Below are positions 27,888 to 37,243 of a stretch of 59,167 nucleotides of DNA, in pieces. The DNA is from an uncultured Bacteroidales bacterium (GTDB lineage Bacteria; Bacteroidota; Bacteroidia; Bacteroidales; UBA932). Below the pieces are notes generated by a model. It did not search any database and was not told where the DNA came from. It saw only the letters and a program-made list of their open reading frames with translations. Where the stretch lies: the NCBI GenBank assembly GCA_905235995.1, contig CAJONI010000050.1, positions 1 through 59,167 of the forward strand. Direction: 5' to 3'. Both the position numbers and the translations under genes were made by a program. The first letter of the stretch is position 1. Every line of letters begins with the position of its first letter.

Positions 27888-29270
27888 ATGAACTGGAAAA
27901 AAGTCGGCATCGTAGTCAGCCACGAATACAGCATACGCGTACGCAAGAAATCCTTCATCCTGACCACCATCCTCACCCCGCTGGCGATGGGCCTGCTCAT
28001 CTGCGTGCCCGCACTTATCATGCTCTTTACGGGGAAGGAGGAACACAAGGTGAAGGTCCTCGACGCATCGGGCATAGTCGCCCCCTATTTTGAAAACAGC
28101 GAAAACGTCACCTACGTCATGGGAGAGGAAGGAGAGACCGCCGACGGGCTCATGGCCCGCTTCGACGAGTTGGGCTACTACGCCATCGTGGACATCTCCC
28201 CTCTCGACGAAAAAGGTGAGGTCGCCGTGACCTCCTACTCCAAGGAGCCCCTCAACATGGACCTCAAGAACGCAATCAGCCGTACGGTCAACAAGGCTGT
28301 GGAAGACCGCAAGCTGGCACAGTACGACATACGCGACCTCGACTCCATCCTGGCCGACGTGAAGACCGACATCAAGGTCAACGCCATGACCCTGACCGAA
28401 GACGGCGACGCCAAGGAGGACAGCGTGGAGATCTACATGGTGCTGTCGTACGTGATGAGCTTCCTGATCTACATGTTCGTGTTCATGTTCGGCACGATGG
28501 TCATGCGCAGCGTGATCGACGAGAAGAGCAGCCGCGTGGTCGAGGTGATAGTGTCGTCGGTCAAGAGCGTGGAACTGATGATGGGCAAGATCATCGGCGT
28601 GGCGCTCGTAGCCCTCACGCAGTTCTTCATCTGGATCGCCCTGACCCTGGTCATCGTGACGGCGGTCAATGCGGCAGCCGGTCCGAAACTGATGCAGAGC
28701 ATGGGCGGCATGGAACAGGCTGTGGCCATCGCCGGAGAAGACGGCAACGTCGGCCCTGGCGACATGGCGTCCATCCTCGAAGCGGCCGGCTCCGACCCCG
28801 AAGCCTCCGGCATGGTGAAGATCCTTGGCCAGATAGGCAGCCTCGACTGGGGCTACATCATCGGCTGCTTCCTGGTCTACTTCCTGCTGGGCTACCTGCT
28901 CTATGCCTCGATGTTCGCCGCCATCGGTGCGGCCGTGGACAACGAGGCCGACACCAGCCAGCTGCAGCTTCCGGTCACCATACCGCTTATCATAGGCCTG
29001 TTCATAATGCTCCACACCTTCGAGCATCCCAACAGCGCCCTTTCGGTATGGACATCCATTATCCCCTGGACCTCGCCCATGGTGATGCTTGCGCGCATAC
29101 CCTTCGGAGTCGTGCCTTCCTGGCAGCTGATACTTTCGATAGTCCTGCTGCTGCTCACCTTCCTGGCCACGGCCTGGCTCTCGGCCAAGATCTACAAGGT
29201 CGGCATCCTGACCTACGGCAAGAAATCGACCTTCAATGATCTTCTCAAGTGGATGAAACTAAAAGACTGA
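27888..29270 (+). CDS. ABC-2 type permease (NatB-like)
   Basis: Membrane partner of the preceding ATPase, 460 aa. It has the ABC-2 topology: one N-terminal helix after VRKKSFILTTIL, a large extracytoplasmic domain (about 50-180), then five or so helices, with SFLIYMFVFMFGTMVMRSVIDEKSSRVVEV in between, typical of NatB/YhaP proteins. A strong Shine-Dalgarno (AAGGAGG) precedes the ATG. The substrate is unknown; NatAB proteins have been linked to sodium or drug efflux. The next gene begins two bases after the stop. Confidence 0.9.
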   Translation: MNWKKVGIVVSHEYSIRVRKKSFILTTILTPLAMGLLICVPALIMLFTGKEEHKVKVLDASGIVAPYFENSENVTYVMGEEGETADGLMARFDELGYYAIVDISPLDEKGEVAVTSYSKEPLNMDLKNAISRTVNKAVEDRKLAQYDIRDLDSILADVKTDIKVNAMTLTEDGDAKEDSVEIYMVLSYVMSFLIYMFVFMFGTMVMRSVIDEKSSRVVEVIVSSVKSVELMMGKIIGVALVALTQFFIWIALTLVIVTAVNAAAGPKLMQSMGGMEQAVAIAGEDGNVGPGDMASILEAAGSDPEASGMVKILGQIGSLDWGYIIGCFLVYFLLGYLLYASMFAAIGAAVDNEADTSQLQLPVTIPLIIGLFIMLHTFEHPNSALSVWTSIIPWTSPMVMLARIPFGVVPSWQLILSIVLLLLTFLATAWLSAKIYKVGILTYGKKSTFNDLLKWMKLKD

Positions 29271-29272
29271 CC

Positions 29273-30031
29273 ATGAAATACAAGCTTTTGCCACTGATGC
29301 TCACCCTGCTGCTGGCATGCTGCACCACCCAGGCGCAGATCCAGTGGAAATGGACTCCCGTGACCATAGATTCCACCTTCGACGACATCCGGGACCTCAG
29401 GGCGACCCAGATCATCGCCAAGTACGACCCCCAGGTCGCCCCCCTGCAGGAGATAGTGGCCTATTCCCAGGACGAATACGACAAGGGCCGTCCCGAAAGC
29501 GGACTGTCGAACTTCGCGGCCGACGTGATATACTCCATAGCGGAACAGAGGACCGGCAGGAACATGGACATAGCCATGACCAACTTCGGCGGCATACGCA
29601 CCAGCCTGCCCAAGGGCGCAGTGCGGGTATATGACATCTTCTCCATCTTCCCGTTCAACAACTCCCTGGTCGTCTTCGACATCAAGGGCTCCGACCTTCA
29701 TGCATTCCTCGACAGGATGATAGGCCGCGGAAGGGTGGAATGCCTCAGCGGAGTGGAAATCGAGATACGCAACCGCAAGGCCACGAAACTCAACGTGGCG
29801 GGAGCCCCTATCGACGACTCGAAGGTCTACACCTTCGCCACGATCAACTTCCTGATGGACGGCGGCGACGGGGTCACGCTCACGGACATGGCCTTCAACC
29901 TGGAGGACACCGGGATATGGGTCCGCGACGCCATCTGCGACTACCTTCGCGATTTGACGGCCCGGGGTGAGACGCTAACCCTCGCTCCCGACGGCCGTAT
30001 CAAGGATCATGACAGAAAAGAAAGGAGATAA
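29273..30031 (+). CDS. 5'-nucleotidase, C-terminal (substrate-binding) domain protein
   Basis: This 252-aa lipoprotein-like or secreted protein corresponds to the C-terminal half of UshA-type 5'-nucleotidases: SGLSNFAADVIY, TNFGGIRTSLPKG, FPFNNSLVVFDIKG and NFLMDGGDG. It carries an N-terminal signal (LLACCTTQAQ). The metal-binding half is the next gene. ATG 29273 is preferred over the upstream in-frame start at 29249, which lies inside the permease gene. The order is reversed relative to the fused enzyme. Confidence 0.9.
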   Translation: MKYKLLPLMLTLLLACCTTQAQIQWKWTPVTIDSTFDDIRDLRATQIIAKYDPQVAPLQEIVAYSQDEYDKGRPESGLSNFAADVIYSIAEQRTGRNMDIAMTNFGGIRTSLPKGAVRVYDIFSIFPFNNSLVVFDIKGSDLHAFLDRMIGRGRVECLSGVEIEIRNRKATKLNVAGAPIDDSKVYTFATINFLMDGGDGVTLTDMAFNLEDTGIWVRDAICDYLRDLTARGETLTLAPDGRIKDHDRKERR

Positions 30032-30035
30032 GGCC

Positions 30036-30875
30036 ATGAAACGACTGCTCATACTTACCCTTACGCTTTCGCTGACCGCAGCATGCCTTCCCGCCCAGGA
30101 ACTTGTAATCCTCCATACCAACGACACCCACAGCCAGATCGAACCGATACGCGTAGGCTTCAACAAGGGTCTCGGCGGAGTGGAGCGGCGGCTGCAATAC
30201 ATTGACGCCGTGCGCGAAAAATACGGCAAGAAGAACGTCCTGCTGCTCGACGCCGGAGACTTCAACCAGGGAACCCCCTACTTCACGGTGGCCCACGGCG
30301 ACCTGGAAGTGGAACTGGTCAACCTCATGGGTTACGACGTGATGGCCCTTGGCAACCACGAGTTCGACAACGGCCAGGAAGACCTGGCCCGCCGCCTCAA
30401 GAAATGCCGTCATAAGACCGTAACCTGCAACTACGACTTCACCGGAACACCCCTTGAGAAACTCGTAAAGCCCTATGTGATAGTTCGCAGGGGCGGGATG
30501 AAGATAGGCATCGTCGGAGCGACCTGCTACCTTGAGGGAGTTGTGCTGAAATCGGCGGTGGAAGGTCTCAGACGCCTGAACACGATCGAGGAGGTGAACC
30601 GCTGGGCCGACTACCTCAAGAACGTGAAGCACTGCGACCTGGTGATACTCCTGTCCCACCTCGGATACGACGGCGGCACCCTGGACAGGCCTTCAGACGT
30701 GCTTATGGTGGAGAACTCCCGCAATATCGACATTGTGATAGGCGGGCACAGCCACACCTACCTCAAGAAGGCCCGCGAGGTCAAGGACCTCGACGGCAAG
30801 GTGGTGCCCATCACGCAGTGCGGCGGGCAGGGAATTGCGGTAGGAACCTGGGAGATCACTCGCGCTCGACCTTGA
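30036..30875 (+). CDS. 5'-nucleotidase, metallophosphoesterase (catalytic) domain protein
   Basis: A 279-aa secreted calcineurin-type phosphoesterase. The di-metal ligands appear in order: HTNDTHS, DAGDFNQGTP, GNHEFDNG, LSHLGYD and GGHSHTY. It matches the N-terminal half of UshA and lacks the C-terminal domain, which the preceding gene encodes. The ATG at 30036 has an AAAGGAG site seven bases upstream and opens the signal peptide MKRLLILTLTLSLTAA; the earlier ATG 30009 would overlap the previous gene. Together the two proteins probably rebuild a periplasmic nucleotidase. The 3' end overlaps the convergent gene by 20 bases. Confidence 0.92.
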   Translation: MKRLLILTLTLSLTAACLPAQELVILHTNDTHSQIEPIRVGFNKGLGGVERRLQYIDAVREKYGKKNVLLLDAGDFNQGTPYFTVAHGDLEVELVNLMGYDVMALGNHEFDNGQEDLARRLKKCRHKTVTCNYDFTGTPLEKLVKPYVIVRRGGMKIGIVGATCYLEGVVLKSAVEGLRRLNTIEEVNRWADYLKNVKHCDLVILLSHLGYDGGTLDRPSDVLMVENSRNIDIVIGGHSHTYLKKAREVKDLDGKVVPITQCGGQGIAVGTWEITRARP

Positions 30876-31257
30876 GCTGCTCGATATGGCTTTCCGTGTC
30901 GGTGGACTTGACGTAGAGAATCACCCGGAAGCGTTCGCCACCGGCATTAAGCGTGCCTACGGCGTACTTCATGGGGGCTTTCCCGCTCTTGTGGATGATG
31001 CTGAACTTCTTGGGGGTGTAGCGGGCGTAGAAGTTCTTCATTATGAGCTTGGCCTGATTGCGGGTGCATGTGCCCACGGTACCGAGCATGTCGAGCTCCA
31101 GGTTGTCGGCAAACCAGGCGGAGAGCTTTTCATAGTCGCCTGCCTGCATATACTTGCCTATGGGCGTGAAAACATCCTGCGAATTGCCCTGGGCCGTGGA
31201 GGGGCCGGCAGTCAGCAGGAGGAGCAGTGCGGAAGCTATCCAGATTATCTTTTTCAT
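30856..31257 (-). CDS. Small exported DUF4783-like protein
   Basis: A 133-aa protein with signal peptide (LLLLTAGPSTAQG) and an NTF2-like compact body: QDVFTPIGKYMQAGDYEKLSAWFADNLEL, NQAKLIMKNFYARYTPKKF and ERFRVILYVK. I recognise it as the DUF4783 type common in Bacteroidota; function unknown. I take ATG 31257; the frame extends further but antisense to rlmH. Its 3' end overlaps the nucleotidase gene. Confidence 0.75.
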   Translation of the reverse strand: MKKIIWIASALLLLLTAGPSTAQGNSQDVFTPIGKYMQAGDYEKLSAWFADNLELDMLGTVGTCTRNQAKLIMKNFYARYTPKKFSIIHKSGKAPMKYAVGTLNAGGERFRVILYVKSTDTESHIEQLKVERE

Positions 31258-31303
31258 CAATCCGTTTCTTAGGACGAAGCGCACAATTGCAAAAATCAAG
31301 CCA

Positions 31304-31729
31304 ATGAAGATAAAAGTCCTGTTCACCGGAAAGACCAACGAGGCATGGATCCGTGAAGGCGTCGCTCAATATGCGGGAAGGATCGCCCATTACCTCCCCT
31401 TCGAGATAGTGGAGACTCCCGACCTGGACCGCATGCTCAAGACCCTGAGACCAGCTGACTTCCTGGTGCTTCTCGACGAGCGCGGCGAGACCTTTACCTC
31501 GCCCGGTTTGGCGCGGTATTTGGAGGAAAAGGCCGCGCATCTTCCGAAAGACCTGGTCTTTGCGATAGGAGGGCCCTACGGGTTTTCCCAGGCCGTCCGG
31601 GAACGCAGCAACGGGCAGATCTCTCTATCGAAAATGACCTTCTCCCACCAGCTGGTGCGTGTGGTCTTCGTAGAGCAGCTCTACCGGGCGCTGACCATCA
31701 TAAAGGGAGAGCCCTATCACCACGAATGA
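31304..31729 (+). CDS. rlmH: 23S rRNA pseudouridine-1915 N3-methyltransferase RlmH
   Basis: SPOUT methyltransferase acting on assembled ribosomes. The 141-aa protein is slightly shorter than the usual 155 aa but keeps the knot motifs FLVLLDERGETFTS, FAIGGPYGF and SLSKMTFSHQLVRVVFVEQLYRA. The ATG at 31304 opens MKIKVLFTGKT; the longer frame from 31154 is antisense to the neighbour. The stop overlaps the next start as ATGA. Confidence 0.95.
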   Translation: MKIKVLFTGKTNEAWIREGVAQYAGRIAHYLPFEIVETPDLDRMLKTLRPADFLVLLDERGETFTSPGLARYLEEKAAHLPKDLVFAIGGPYGFSQAVRERSNGQISLSKMTFSHQLVRVVFVEQLYRALTIIKGEPYHHE

Positions 31730-34700
31730 GCAGACTCGGTACGAAAGTTTTCAAGGACGGATGGGTGGCCAGATACGGCAGCGTCGTGCTACTGGTGGCC
31801 GCGCTGCTGCTCTTCGGGCTTTCCTACATCCGTCCCGACTATGAGGCCCGGCTCAGCCGCCAGCTGCGCCAGGTGGAGAGTTCGCTCCACAAGCGCGAGC
31901 GTCTGGCCGAGCGTTACGCCTACCTCGCACTTCAGGGTGGCGAAGAGGAGTGGGTCGACTTCGAAGACATGCCCGAGGACATAGTGCTCTACCTCTATCG
32001 TGGCGACACCATGAAGAGCTGGACCCACGAGTTCCCGATCAGCAACGACGCCCTGGACTTCTATTCACGCGACTACCGGCTGCAGTACATGAGCGACCGC
32101 ACCCTGCAGTCAACACCCCTTGCCTACATAGGCATCCAGGAGAAATACGTCAACCTGGGCTCGGCATGGTACGTCGTGACCACGCATTTCACCGAAGACC
32201 GCATGCTCAAAGTGGTTACGGGAGTGCTCATCAAGACCGAGTACACCTCGAGCGCCATTCCCAACACCGTCAACAAGCACATACGCCTTCACGACGACTA
32301 TACCACGGTTCCCATCCATATCGACGACACGGCCATAGTCTACGGCATCGAAGACGAGCCGCTCTTCTCCATCGTACCCACCGAGACCCCCACCCCGGGT
32401 CATGGAAACATGCTCCTTCGCTGGATATCGTTCGCCCTGCTCATCCTGGCGGTAATGTCGTGGCATTTCCGCCGCCACAGCTGGAAGAGCTTCAACATAA
32501 CGATCCTGACGCTGGTGGCCCTGCGCCTGCTGGCCTGGTGGTTCGTGTCGCAGGGCTACGCGACCGGAGAGCTTTTCTCCCCTGTCCTTTACGCCGATAC
32601 CACGCTCTTCACATCGCTGGGCGGGCTGCTCTTCAACAACCTGACGGTGGCGCTGGCATTCTACGCACTGTTCGTCATGCGCTACCAGATCCACCGCAAG
32701 GCCGAGTCGCTCCGCCCCGCAGGCCGACACTTCCTGATCGCCGGGCTGGTCGCAGCCACGCTGGCGCTCATGGCCTACATCCATTTCGTGATGCGCTCGC
32801 TGATCCTCAATTCCGGGATTACGCTCGAGCCCTACCGTCTGACTGAGCTGGGAATCTATGCAGTACTGTGCTACCTGAGCTTCGCGATGCTGTTCCTCGC
32901 GCTGCTCTACCAGTTCCACATGGTAGTTATGGTGGTCCGGCGCGACGCACGGCTCAGTCTCTTCTCGTGGCGGCCCCTGCTCATCTATATCTTTATCGTA
33001 TCGCTCTACTCCGTGATGGCGATGAGCCACTTCGGGCTCGACAAGGAATATGAGAGCAACCGGGTGAATACCAGTAAACTGGCCATCGAGCGCGACCTGG
33101 CGCTGGAGATGTTCCTGCGCGAGGTGGAGCCTGCCATCCAGTCGGATCCCTTCCTGGCGGTCCTCAGTTCGGTAGGGGGCGGCGAACTCATACGCAACCG
33201 CCTGCTTGAACGCTATCTCTACAGCGACGTAGTACGCAAATACAACATCATACTCTCAACCTGCACCCCCAACAACCTGATAGAGCTGGGGCAGGGCAAC
33301 GAGCCGGTGCGCTGCTTCTCCTTCTATGAGAACATGATAAAGGAATACGGCGTAGCCCTGGCCTCCGGATCGAATTTCTACTATCTGCACAACTACAACG
33401 GCCTGGCCTCCTACCTCGGGGTGTTCACCTACTTCGACCCTTCGTCGCGCTCGGTGTCGCGCCTCTTCCTGGAGCTGGAGTCGAAATACAAGAACGACGT
33501 GATAGTCAATCCTTTCGATGCACTGACCGCCCAGGTCAACACCGCGCCGACCCTGTCACGCCACTACTCCTACGCCCGCTACTGCGACGACCGCCTGGTG
33601 TCACACGGCGGCAGCTACGACTATCCCGTGCTGCCTCCCGACGACGACACGCCCGGCTATCGCATGACCAGCGGAAACGGCTACGTCCACTTCGTCAACA
33701 GGCTCTCGAACGAAGACCTGACCATAATCTCCCGGTCGAGGCAACCTTTCTTCCCCCACCTCGTATCATTCTCCTACCTGGCCCTGTTCTACGGGCTCTT
33801 CTTCATAGGCGTAACCCACCGCTGGAGAAAGGACAAGCTCTTCAACTTGCCGAAGCACTCGCTCAAGCGCAAGATCACCATGCTGATCACCCTTTCACTG
33901 GTGGTGGCCATAGGCACCATGGGTGTGGGCAGCATAGTGTACGTGATGAGGCTCAACCGCGAGAACAACCGCGAGGCGATGGACGGGCTGATGACATCTG
34001 CACAGGCGCTGCTGGCCGATCCCTGCAAGTACGCGATGCGCTACAACGACATCGGAACGGCAGAGGTCTTCCATGCCATGGACGAGTTCAACAGGGTGAC
34101 GCGCAGCGACATGAACCTCTACAGCACCAACGGCGAACTGATACGCTCCACCCGTCCGGAACTCTACGACATGTGTCTCGCCGGAAAGCGCATGAGCGGC
34201 AGGGCCTATAGGCAGATACGCATCGAAGGGCAGCTGAGGTACACCCAGGTCGAGGAAATTGCCGGCATCCGCTACCACGCCGTCTACGAGCCGGTTTTCA
34301 ACGGCGACGGCCAGATGGTGGCCATAGTGGAGATACCCTATTTCAGCAGGAATGAAGACGTGTCCGACGCCACGGCATCGACAATCACCGTCATAATCAA
34401 CCTCTACCTGATCCTGTTGCTGGCGGCGGTGGCCATGGGCGCCTTCCTCTCCAATTCCGTATCGCGGCCTCTGGTGGAAATCAAGGACCGCATCGGCTCG
34501 CTGGCCCTTAGCGGCAACCGCCGCATCCGCTACCGCAACACCAGGGACGAGCTGGGTGTGCTCATCAACGCCTACAACAAGATGGTGGAAGACCTGGAGG
34601 AGAGCACGCGGCAGCTGGCCCAGAGCGAGAGAGAGCAGGCATGGAAGGAGATGGCCCGCCAGATCGCCCATGAGATCAAGAATCCTCTCACGCCCATGAA

Positions 34701-35316
34701 GCTGAGCATACAGTATCTGATGAGGCTCAAGGAGGAGAATGTCCCGGGCTGGGAGGAGAAGCTCGAAAGCGTGAGCCACTCGCTTCTGGAGCAGATCGAC
34801 ACCTTGTCGCAGACAGCCACGGAGTTCTCGTCGTTCGCACGCTTCTTCAGCGAAGAGATAACCCGGATCGACCTGGCCGCGCTCATAGAGGAGCAGAGGG
34901 TGCTGTTCGAAGGCCGGGAGGATATCGGTTTCGAATACCGCGCGCTGGTAGACGGAGAAGCCCCGGTGGACGCCCGTCGCAGCCAGCTTGCACGCGTGCT
35001 GGTCAACCTGCTTACGAACTCCATCCAGGCCATCGACAACAGCGAGACCTCCGGCGGACGGGTGCGGATCACCCTCTCTCCCACACGAAAGGACGATGCC
35101 GGCTTCTGGCAGATCGACGTGGAGGACAACGGCCCCGGAGTGGACGAAGAAGATCTGCCGAAACTCTTCACGCCTAATTTCACTACGAAAAAGACAGGTA
35201 CCGGACTCGGACTTGCCATCTGCCGCAGCATCATAGAGCAAAGCCAGGGTACGATAGACTACAGCCGCTCCGAAATGGGAGGGGCCAGGTTCACCATCAC
35301 GCTGCCGAAGGCATGA
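31726..35316 (+). CDS. Large NtrY-like sensor histidine kinase
   Basis: A 1196-aa membrane kinase. It has an N-terminal helix (VVLLVAALLLFGLSYI), a first extracytoplasmic region, a run of several helices between about residues 230 and 430, a second large sensor region (about 435-680), further helices, and then HAMP (SVSRPLVEIKDRIGSLAL), the H-box with His982 in RQIAHEIKNPLTP, and the ATPase boxes LTNSIQAID, DNGPGV, LFTPNF and GTGLGLAI. The H-box and HAMP resemble NtrY, which works with NtrC-family regulators; the one at 18221-19381 is a candidate partner. It overlaps rlmH by four bases. Confidence 0.9.
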   Translation: MSRLGTKVFKDGWVARYGSVVLLVAALLLFGLSYIRPDYEARLSRQLRQVESSLHKRERLAERYAYLALQGGEEEWVDFEDMPEDIVLYLYRGDTMKSWTHEFPISNDALDFYSRDYRLQYMSDRTLQSTPLAYIGIQEKYVNLGSAWYVVTTHFTEDRMLKVVTGVLIKTEYTSSAIPNTVNKHIRLHDDYTTVPIHIDDTAIVYGIEDEPLFSIVPTETPTPGHGNMLLRWISFALLILAVMSWHFRRHSWKSFNITILTLVALRLLAWWFVSQGYATGELFSPVLYADTTLFTSLGGLLFNNLTVALAFYALFVMRYQIHRKAESLRPAGRHFLIAGLVAATLALMAYIHFVMRSLILNSGITLEPYRLTELGIYAVLCYLSFAMLFLALLYQFHMVVMVVRRDARLSLFSWRPLLIYIFIVSLYSVMAMSHFGLDKEYESNRVNTSKLAIERDLALEMFLREVEPAIQSDPFLAVLSSVGGGELIRNRLLERYLYSDVVRKYNIILSTCTPNNLIELGQGNEPVRCFSFYENMIKEYGVALASGSNFYYLHNYNGLASYLGVFTYFDPSSRSVSRLFLELESKYKNDVIVNPFDALTAQVNTAPTLSRHYSYARYCDDRLVSHGGSYDYPVLPPDDDTPGYRMTSGNGYVHFVNRLSNEDLTIISRSRQPFFPHLVSFSYLALFYGLFFIGVTHRWRKDKLFNLPKHSLKRKITMLITLSLVVAIGTMGVGSIVYVMRLNRENNREAMDGLMTSAQALLADPCKYAMRYNDIGTAEVFHAMDEFNRVTRSDMNLYSTNGELIRSTRPELYDMCLAGKRMSGRAYRQIRIEGQLRYTQVEEIAGIRYHAVYEPVFNGDGQMVAIVEIPYFSRNEDVSDATASTITVIINLYLILLLAAVAMGAFLSNSVSRPLVEIKDRIGSLALSGNRRIRYRNTRDELGVLINAYNKMVEDLEESTRQLAQSEREQAWKEMARQIAHEIKNPLTPMKLSIQYLMRLKEENVPGWEEKLESVSHSLLEQIDTLSQTATEFSSFARFFSEEITRIDLAALIEEQRVLFEGREDIGFEYRALVDGEAPVDARRSQLARVLVNLLTNSIQAIDNSETSGGRVRITLSPTRKDDAGFWQIDVEDNGPGVDEEDLPKLFTPNFTTKKTGTGLGLAICRSIIEQSQGTIDYSRSEMGGARFTITLPKA

Positions 35317-35317
35317 G

Positions 35318-35338
35318 ACCCAGGATCAGGTCCGGGGT
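35318..35338. repeat. REP-like palindromic element
   Basis: Imperfect inverted repeat ACCCAGGA / TCCGGGGT with loop TCAGG, lying between and partly within the ends of two convergent genes. It is the same style as the elements near 23480-23535. Confidence 0.45.
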
Positions 35339-36090
35339 GACGGAGCCAGTGAAAGCTCGACGGGACAGTGGTCTGAGCCGAAGATGCCGTTGTGGATGTC
35401 GGTGCCGGAGATCCTGGGTGCGAGTCCTTCCGATACCAGGAAATAGTCGATACGCCAACCCACGTTCCTCTCACGCGCAGCCATCCTGTAGGACCACCAG
35501 GAATACTTCGCCTCACCAGGGTGTGCGTCCCTCCAGCTGTCGCGGAATCCCGCTGCAAGAAGTTCGCTCATCTTGCCGCGCTCCTCGTCGGTGAAGCCGG
35601 CGTTGAAATGGTTGGTGGCGGGGTTCTTAAGGTCTATCTCCTCGTGGGCCACGTTCATGTCGCCGCAAATCACGACGCCCTTGCGAGCCGCAAGCCCGCA
35701 GACATAAGCCCTGAAAGCATCTTCCCACTCCATGCGGTAGTCCAGGCGCCTGAGACCATCCTGAGAGTTGGGGGTGTAGACGTTCACCAGGAAGAAGTCC
35801 GGCATCTCAAGGGTCAGCACACGCCCTTCGTGGTCGTGCTCCTCGACGCCCATGCCGCAGGTGACCGACAGGGGCTCGACACGGGTGTAGACGGCGGTCC
35901 CTGAATAGCCCTTCTTTTCGGCATAGTTCCAATACGAGCGATAGCCCGGAAATTCGAGGTCGATCTGGCCGGCCTGGAGCTTTGTCTCCTGCAGGCAGAA
36001 GAAGTCTGCGTCAAGGGCCGCGAAGCTTTCCGCGAAGCCCTTCTGCACCACGGCCCTCAGGCCGTTTACGTTCCAACTGATGAGTTTCAT
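35326..36090 (-). CDS. xth: Exodeoxyribonuclease III
   Basis: AP endonuclease and 3'-5' exonuclease of base-excision repair; 254 aa. Catalytic segments are intact: SWNVNGLRA, CLQETKLQ with the metal-binding Glu, YTPNSQDGL, GDMNVAHEEIDL, WRIDYFLVS and GSDHCPVEL with the catalytic Asp-His. ATG 36090 opens MKLISWNVNG; the far longer frame upstream is antisense to the DAHP synthase gene. It converges on the kinase gene with nine bases between stops. Confidence 0.95.
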   Translation of the reverse strand: MKLISWNVNGLRAVVQKGFAESFAALDADFFCLQETKLQAGQIDLEFPGYRSYWNYAEKKGYSGTAVYTRVEPLSVTCGMGVEEHDHEGRVLTLEMPDFFLVNVYTPNSQDGLRRLDYRMEWEDAFRAYVCGLAARKGVVICGDMNVAHEEIDLKNPATNHFNAGFTDEERGKMSELLAAGFRDSWRDAHPGEAKYSWWSYRMAARERNVGWRIDYFLVSEGLAPRISGTDIHNGIFGSDHCPVELSLAPSPRT

Positions 36091-36133
36091 GTTGCGAAGA
36101 TACGCACAAATCCCGGATTTGCTGAAAATTTTA

Positions 36134-36141
36134 TACCTTTG
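36134..36141 (+). promoter_or_regulatory. Putative promoter of the DAHP synthase gene, -7 box TACCTTTG
   Basis: Perfect TAnnTTTG ending four bases before the ATG at 36146, implying a near-leaderless transcript. No well-placed -33 was seen. Confidence 0.5.
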
Positions 36142-36145
36142 GGGG

Positions 36146-37243
36146 ATGGCTGCAAAACTTGAGCTTACTCCCCTCACGCAATGGGGCTTCTTCTCCAACC
36201 TTCTTCCGAGGGTTATTGCGGGGCCATGCTCCGCGGAAAGCGAGGAGCAGGTCATGGAAACCGCCGCCGGGCTCGCAAGCGCAGGAATCCGCGTGTTCCG
36301 CGCCGGAATCTGGAAGCCCCGCACGCACCCCGGATGTTTCGAAGGTGTAGGCTCCACAGGCCTCAGCTGGCTGCAGAAAGTCCAGCGGGAACTGGGCATG
36401 AAGGTCTGCACCGAAGTGGCTTCCGCCAAGCATGTGGAAGAATGTCTCAGGCATGGCATCGACATGGTCTGGGTTGGGGCGCGCACCACGGGCAATCCCT
36501 TTCTCGTACAGGAAATCGCCGATGCGCTGCAGGGATGCGACCTTCCGGTATTGGTGAAGAATCCAGTGAGCCCCGACCTCGACCTCTGGGTAGGAGCGCT
36601 GGAGCGCCTCAACCAGGCCGGGCTGCGTAAGTTGGGAGTGGTGCACCGCGGCTTCTCCACCCTGCAGGAAACCCACTACCGCAACGACCCGGGCTGGCGC
36701 ATCGCCATCGAGCTACGCACCCTGTTCCCCGACCTCCCCTTCTTCGCCGATCCTTCCCACATGGGAGGCGAACGCAAATACCTGCAGGAACTCAGCCAGC
36801 GCGCACTGGACCTCGGACTGGAGGGCCTCTTCATCGAGTCGCACTGCCATCCCGAAAAGGCCATGAGCGACGCCAACCAACAGCTGACCCCGGAGGCCCT
36901 GGGGCGGATGCTTCATGAACAACTGATTGTCCGTGAATCAGATACCTTGGCTGCGGACTATCGCGAGAACATCGAGCAGCTTCGTGCCCGCATCGACCTT
37001 ATCGATGAAAACCTGCTGGAAGTCCTGCGTTCGCGCATGGAGATTTCCCGGGAGATCGGACGCTACAAGAAAGACCACAACATCGCCATCCTGCAGCTGG
37101 CCCGCTGGGACGACCTGCTCGGCGACATGATCGACAAGGGAAGCGTCGAAGGGATGGACGAAAAATTCCTGCGCGCCCTCTTCAGCGTGATCCATGAAGA
37201 GAGCGTGCGGGTCCAGAACGAGATCCTGGATTCTAAGGAATGA
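36146..37243 (+). CDS. Bifunctional DAHP synthase / chorismate mutase
   Basis: Joins the first step of the shikimate pathway to the branch point toward phenylalanine and tyrosine. The 365-aa protein has a DAHP synthase domain (about 1-265: IAGPCSAES, FRAGIWKPRT, KVCTEVAS, GARTTGNPFLVQEIA, VLVKNP, HRGFST, FADPSHMGG, ESHCHPEKAMSDANQQLTPE) and an AroQ-type chorismate mutase domain (about 270-365: LRARIDLIDENLLEVLRSRMEIS, EIGRYKK). This fusion order is usual in Bacteroidota. No other aromatic gene lies nearby. The 3' end overlaps the convergent gene by 11 bases. Confidence 0.94.
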   Translation: MAAKLELTPLTQWGFFSNLLPRVIAGPCSAESEEQVMETAAGLASAGIRVFRAGIWKPRTHPGCFEGVGSTGLSWLQKVQRELGMKVCTEVASAKHVEECLRHGIDMVWVGARTTGNPFLVQEIADALQGCDLPVLVKNPVSPDLDLWVGALERLNQAGLRKLGVVHRGFSTLQETHYRNDPGWRIAIELRTLFPDLPFFADPSHMGGERKYLQELSQRALDLGLEGLFIESHCHPEKAMSDANQQLTPEALGRMLHEQLIVRESDTLAADYRENIEQLRARIDLIDENLLEVLRSRMEISREIGRYKKDHNIAILQLARWDDLLGDMIDKGSVEGMDEKFLRALFSVIHEESVRVQNEILDSKE

